Of a stretch of DNA of 5,364 nt, positions 4,940 to 5,364 are shown one piece after another. How positions within the stretch are numbered: the first letter of the stretch is position 1; each line of letters opens with the position of its first letter. The notes below the pieces were generated by a model. The model made no database searches and was not told where the DNA came from. It saw nothing but the letters and a program-made list of their open reading frames with translations. Made by a program: the position numbers and the translations under genes. Origin of the DNA: Syntrophomonadaceae bacterium (GTDB lineage Bacteria; Bacillota; Dethiobacteria; DTU022); NCBI GenBank assembly GCA_007126465.1, contig SLBE01000101.1:1-5364 (forward strand), read 5' to 3'.

Positions 4940-5364
4940 ATGGCCACCAAGAAACTGCTCGGCCTCGCCGCCGTGAGCAAGCTCGCGGACGTGGTTCCAC
5001 GGCGTCGCCCATGGTGGCAACGGGCCATGGAGCCGGAGAACCTGCTCAGGATCGTCGGGTACGGCGCCGGCGTCGGGCTGGCCGGCTTCGCGCTGAAGAA
5101 GCTCTACGACCGCCTGCGCCGTCCCATCGAGGAGAGCATCGAGCGCAGTCGCGAGCTCGGTGGGGCCGTGACCGAGATCGCCGAAGCCGCGAAGGCGACC
5201 ACGGACGCCACAGCGGAGGCGGAGTCCAACGCGGGCAAGACGATCGCTGCCATCGAGGAGCTCGGCCGGCAGCTGGCGGACGGAGAGGAGGAGGCCTCCG
5301 AGGAGGAGGCCATCGAGGAAGCTCCAGCGGAGACCGCCGAGGAGGCTCCGGAGGAAGGCTCGGA
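4940..5364 (+). CDS. Hypothetical membrane-associated protein with helical middle and Glu-rich tail (runs off the right edge)
   Basis: I do not recognise this gene. It has 141 codons with no stop before the edge. The ATG is chosen because GAAGGGG ends 7 bases upstream and no other start has a comparable site. Residues 1-30 are basic (KK at 4-5, RRR at 21-23) and carry a WW pair at 25-26. Residues 36-52 (LRIVGYGAGVGLAGFAL) form one short hydrophobic, glycine-rich segment, flanked on the right by KKLYDRLRR, compatible with a single membrane helix or a membrane-surface helix. Residues 62-112 are rich in Ala, Glu, Ile and Leu without proline, and are probably a long amphipathic helix or coiled coil. 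From residue 115 the chain is dominated by glutamate with Ala and Pro, probably disordered. Third-position GC fits the neighbourhood, and the frame is intact, unlike the remnant upstream. A role as a membrane-anchored adaptor or cell-envelope protein would be a guess. Confidence 0.75.
   Translation, partial: MATKKLLGLAAVSKLADVVPRRRPWWQRAMEPENLLRIVGYGAGVGLAGFALKKLYDRLRRPIEESIERSRELGGAVTEIAEAAKATTDATAEAESNAGKTIAAIEELGRQLADGEEEASEEEAIEEAPAETAEEAPEEGS

Noticed and set aside
4440..5012. Minus-strand open frames near the right edge
   Set aside because: They are opposite the flavoprotein tail and the acidic-tail gene, with arginine/proline-rich shadow composition and no supported start.
1..5364. 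Transposon, phage or CRISPR explanation for the decay
   Set aside because: I saw no transposase or integrase motifs, terminal inverted repeats, target duplications or regularly spaced repeats.

Overview
The window is a very GC-rich stretch with strong G/C at third codon positions, long spurious open frames on both strands, and actinobacterial-style ribosome binding sites. It most probably comes from a high-GC actinobacterium; the exact lineage cannot be read from the sequence. I see no tRNA, rRNA, CRISPR array, insertion sequence or attachment site.

Layout. Positions 1-388 (minus) hold the first 129 codons of an RtcB-type RNA ligase that runs off the left edge. Positions 389-1109 (minus) hold two broken genes end to end: a GNAT acetyltransferase remnant (546-755) and a zinc-type alcohol dehydrogenase reduced to its first 25 codons plus its last 91 (756-1109). 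A divergent intergenic region (1110-1322) leads to the one complete gene, an exported CocE/NonD (S15-like) serine hydrolase at 1323-3407 (plus). It is followed by a perfect 12-bp hairpin (3422-3452) that looks like a terminator. Beyond it are a frameshifted, unrecognised minus-strand coding remnant (about 3510-3794) and a plus-strand remnant of an FAD-dependent succinate dehydrogenase/fumarate reductase/L-aspartate oxidase-type flavoprotein (3840-4781), which has a large internal deletion, a frameshift and an in-frame stop. The right edge (4940-5364, plus) holds the start of an unrecognised small protein with one hydrophobic segment, an alpha-helical middle and a Glu-rich tail.

How it fits together. 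This is not a visible operon or defence system. The most notable feature is a graveyard: four decayed reading frames surround an intact secreted hydrolase. The dehydrogenase and flavoprotein have each lost their middle while both ends survive in order. An assembly or sequencing artefact cannot be excluded without reads. The last gene has a potential hairpin that would bury its ribosome binding site. No shared pathway is evident among rtcB, the hydrolase and the acidic-tail protein.
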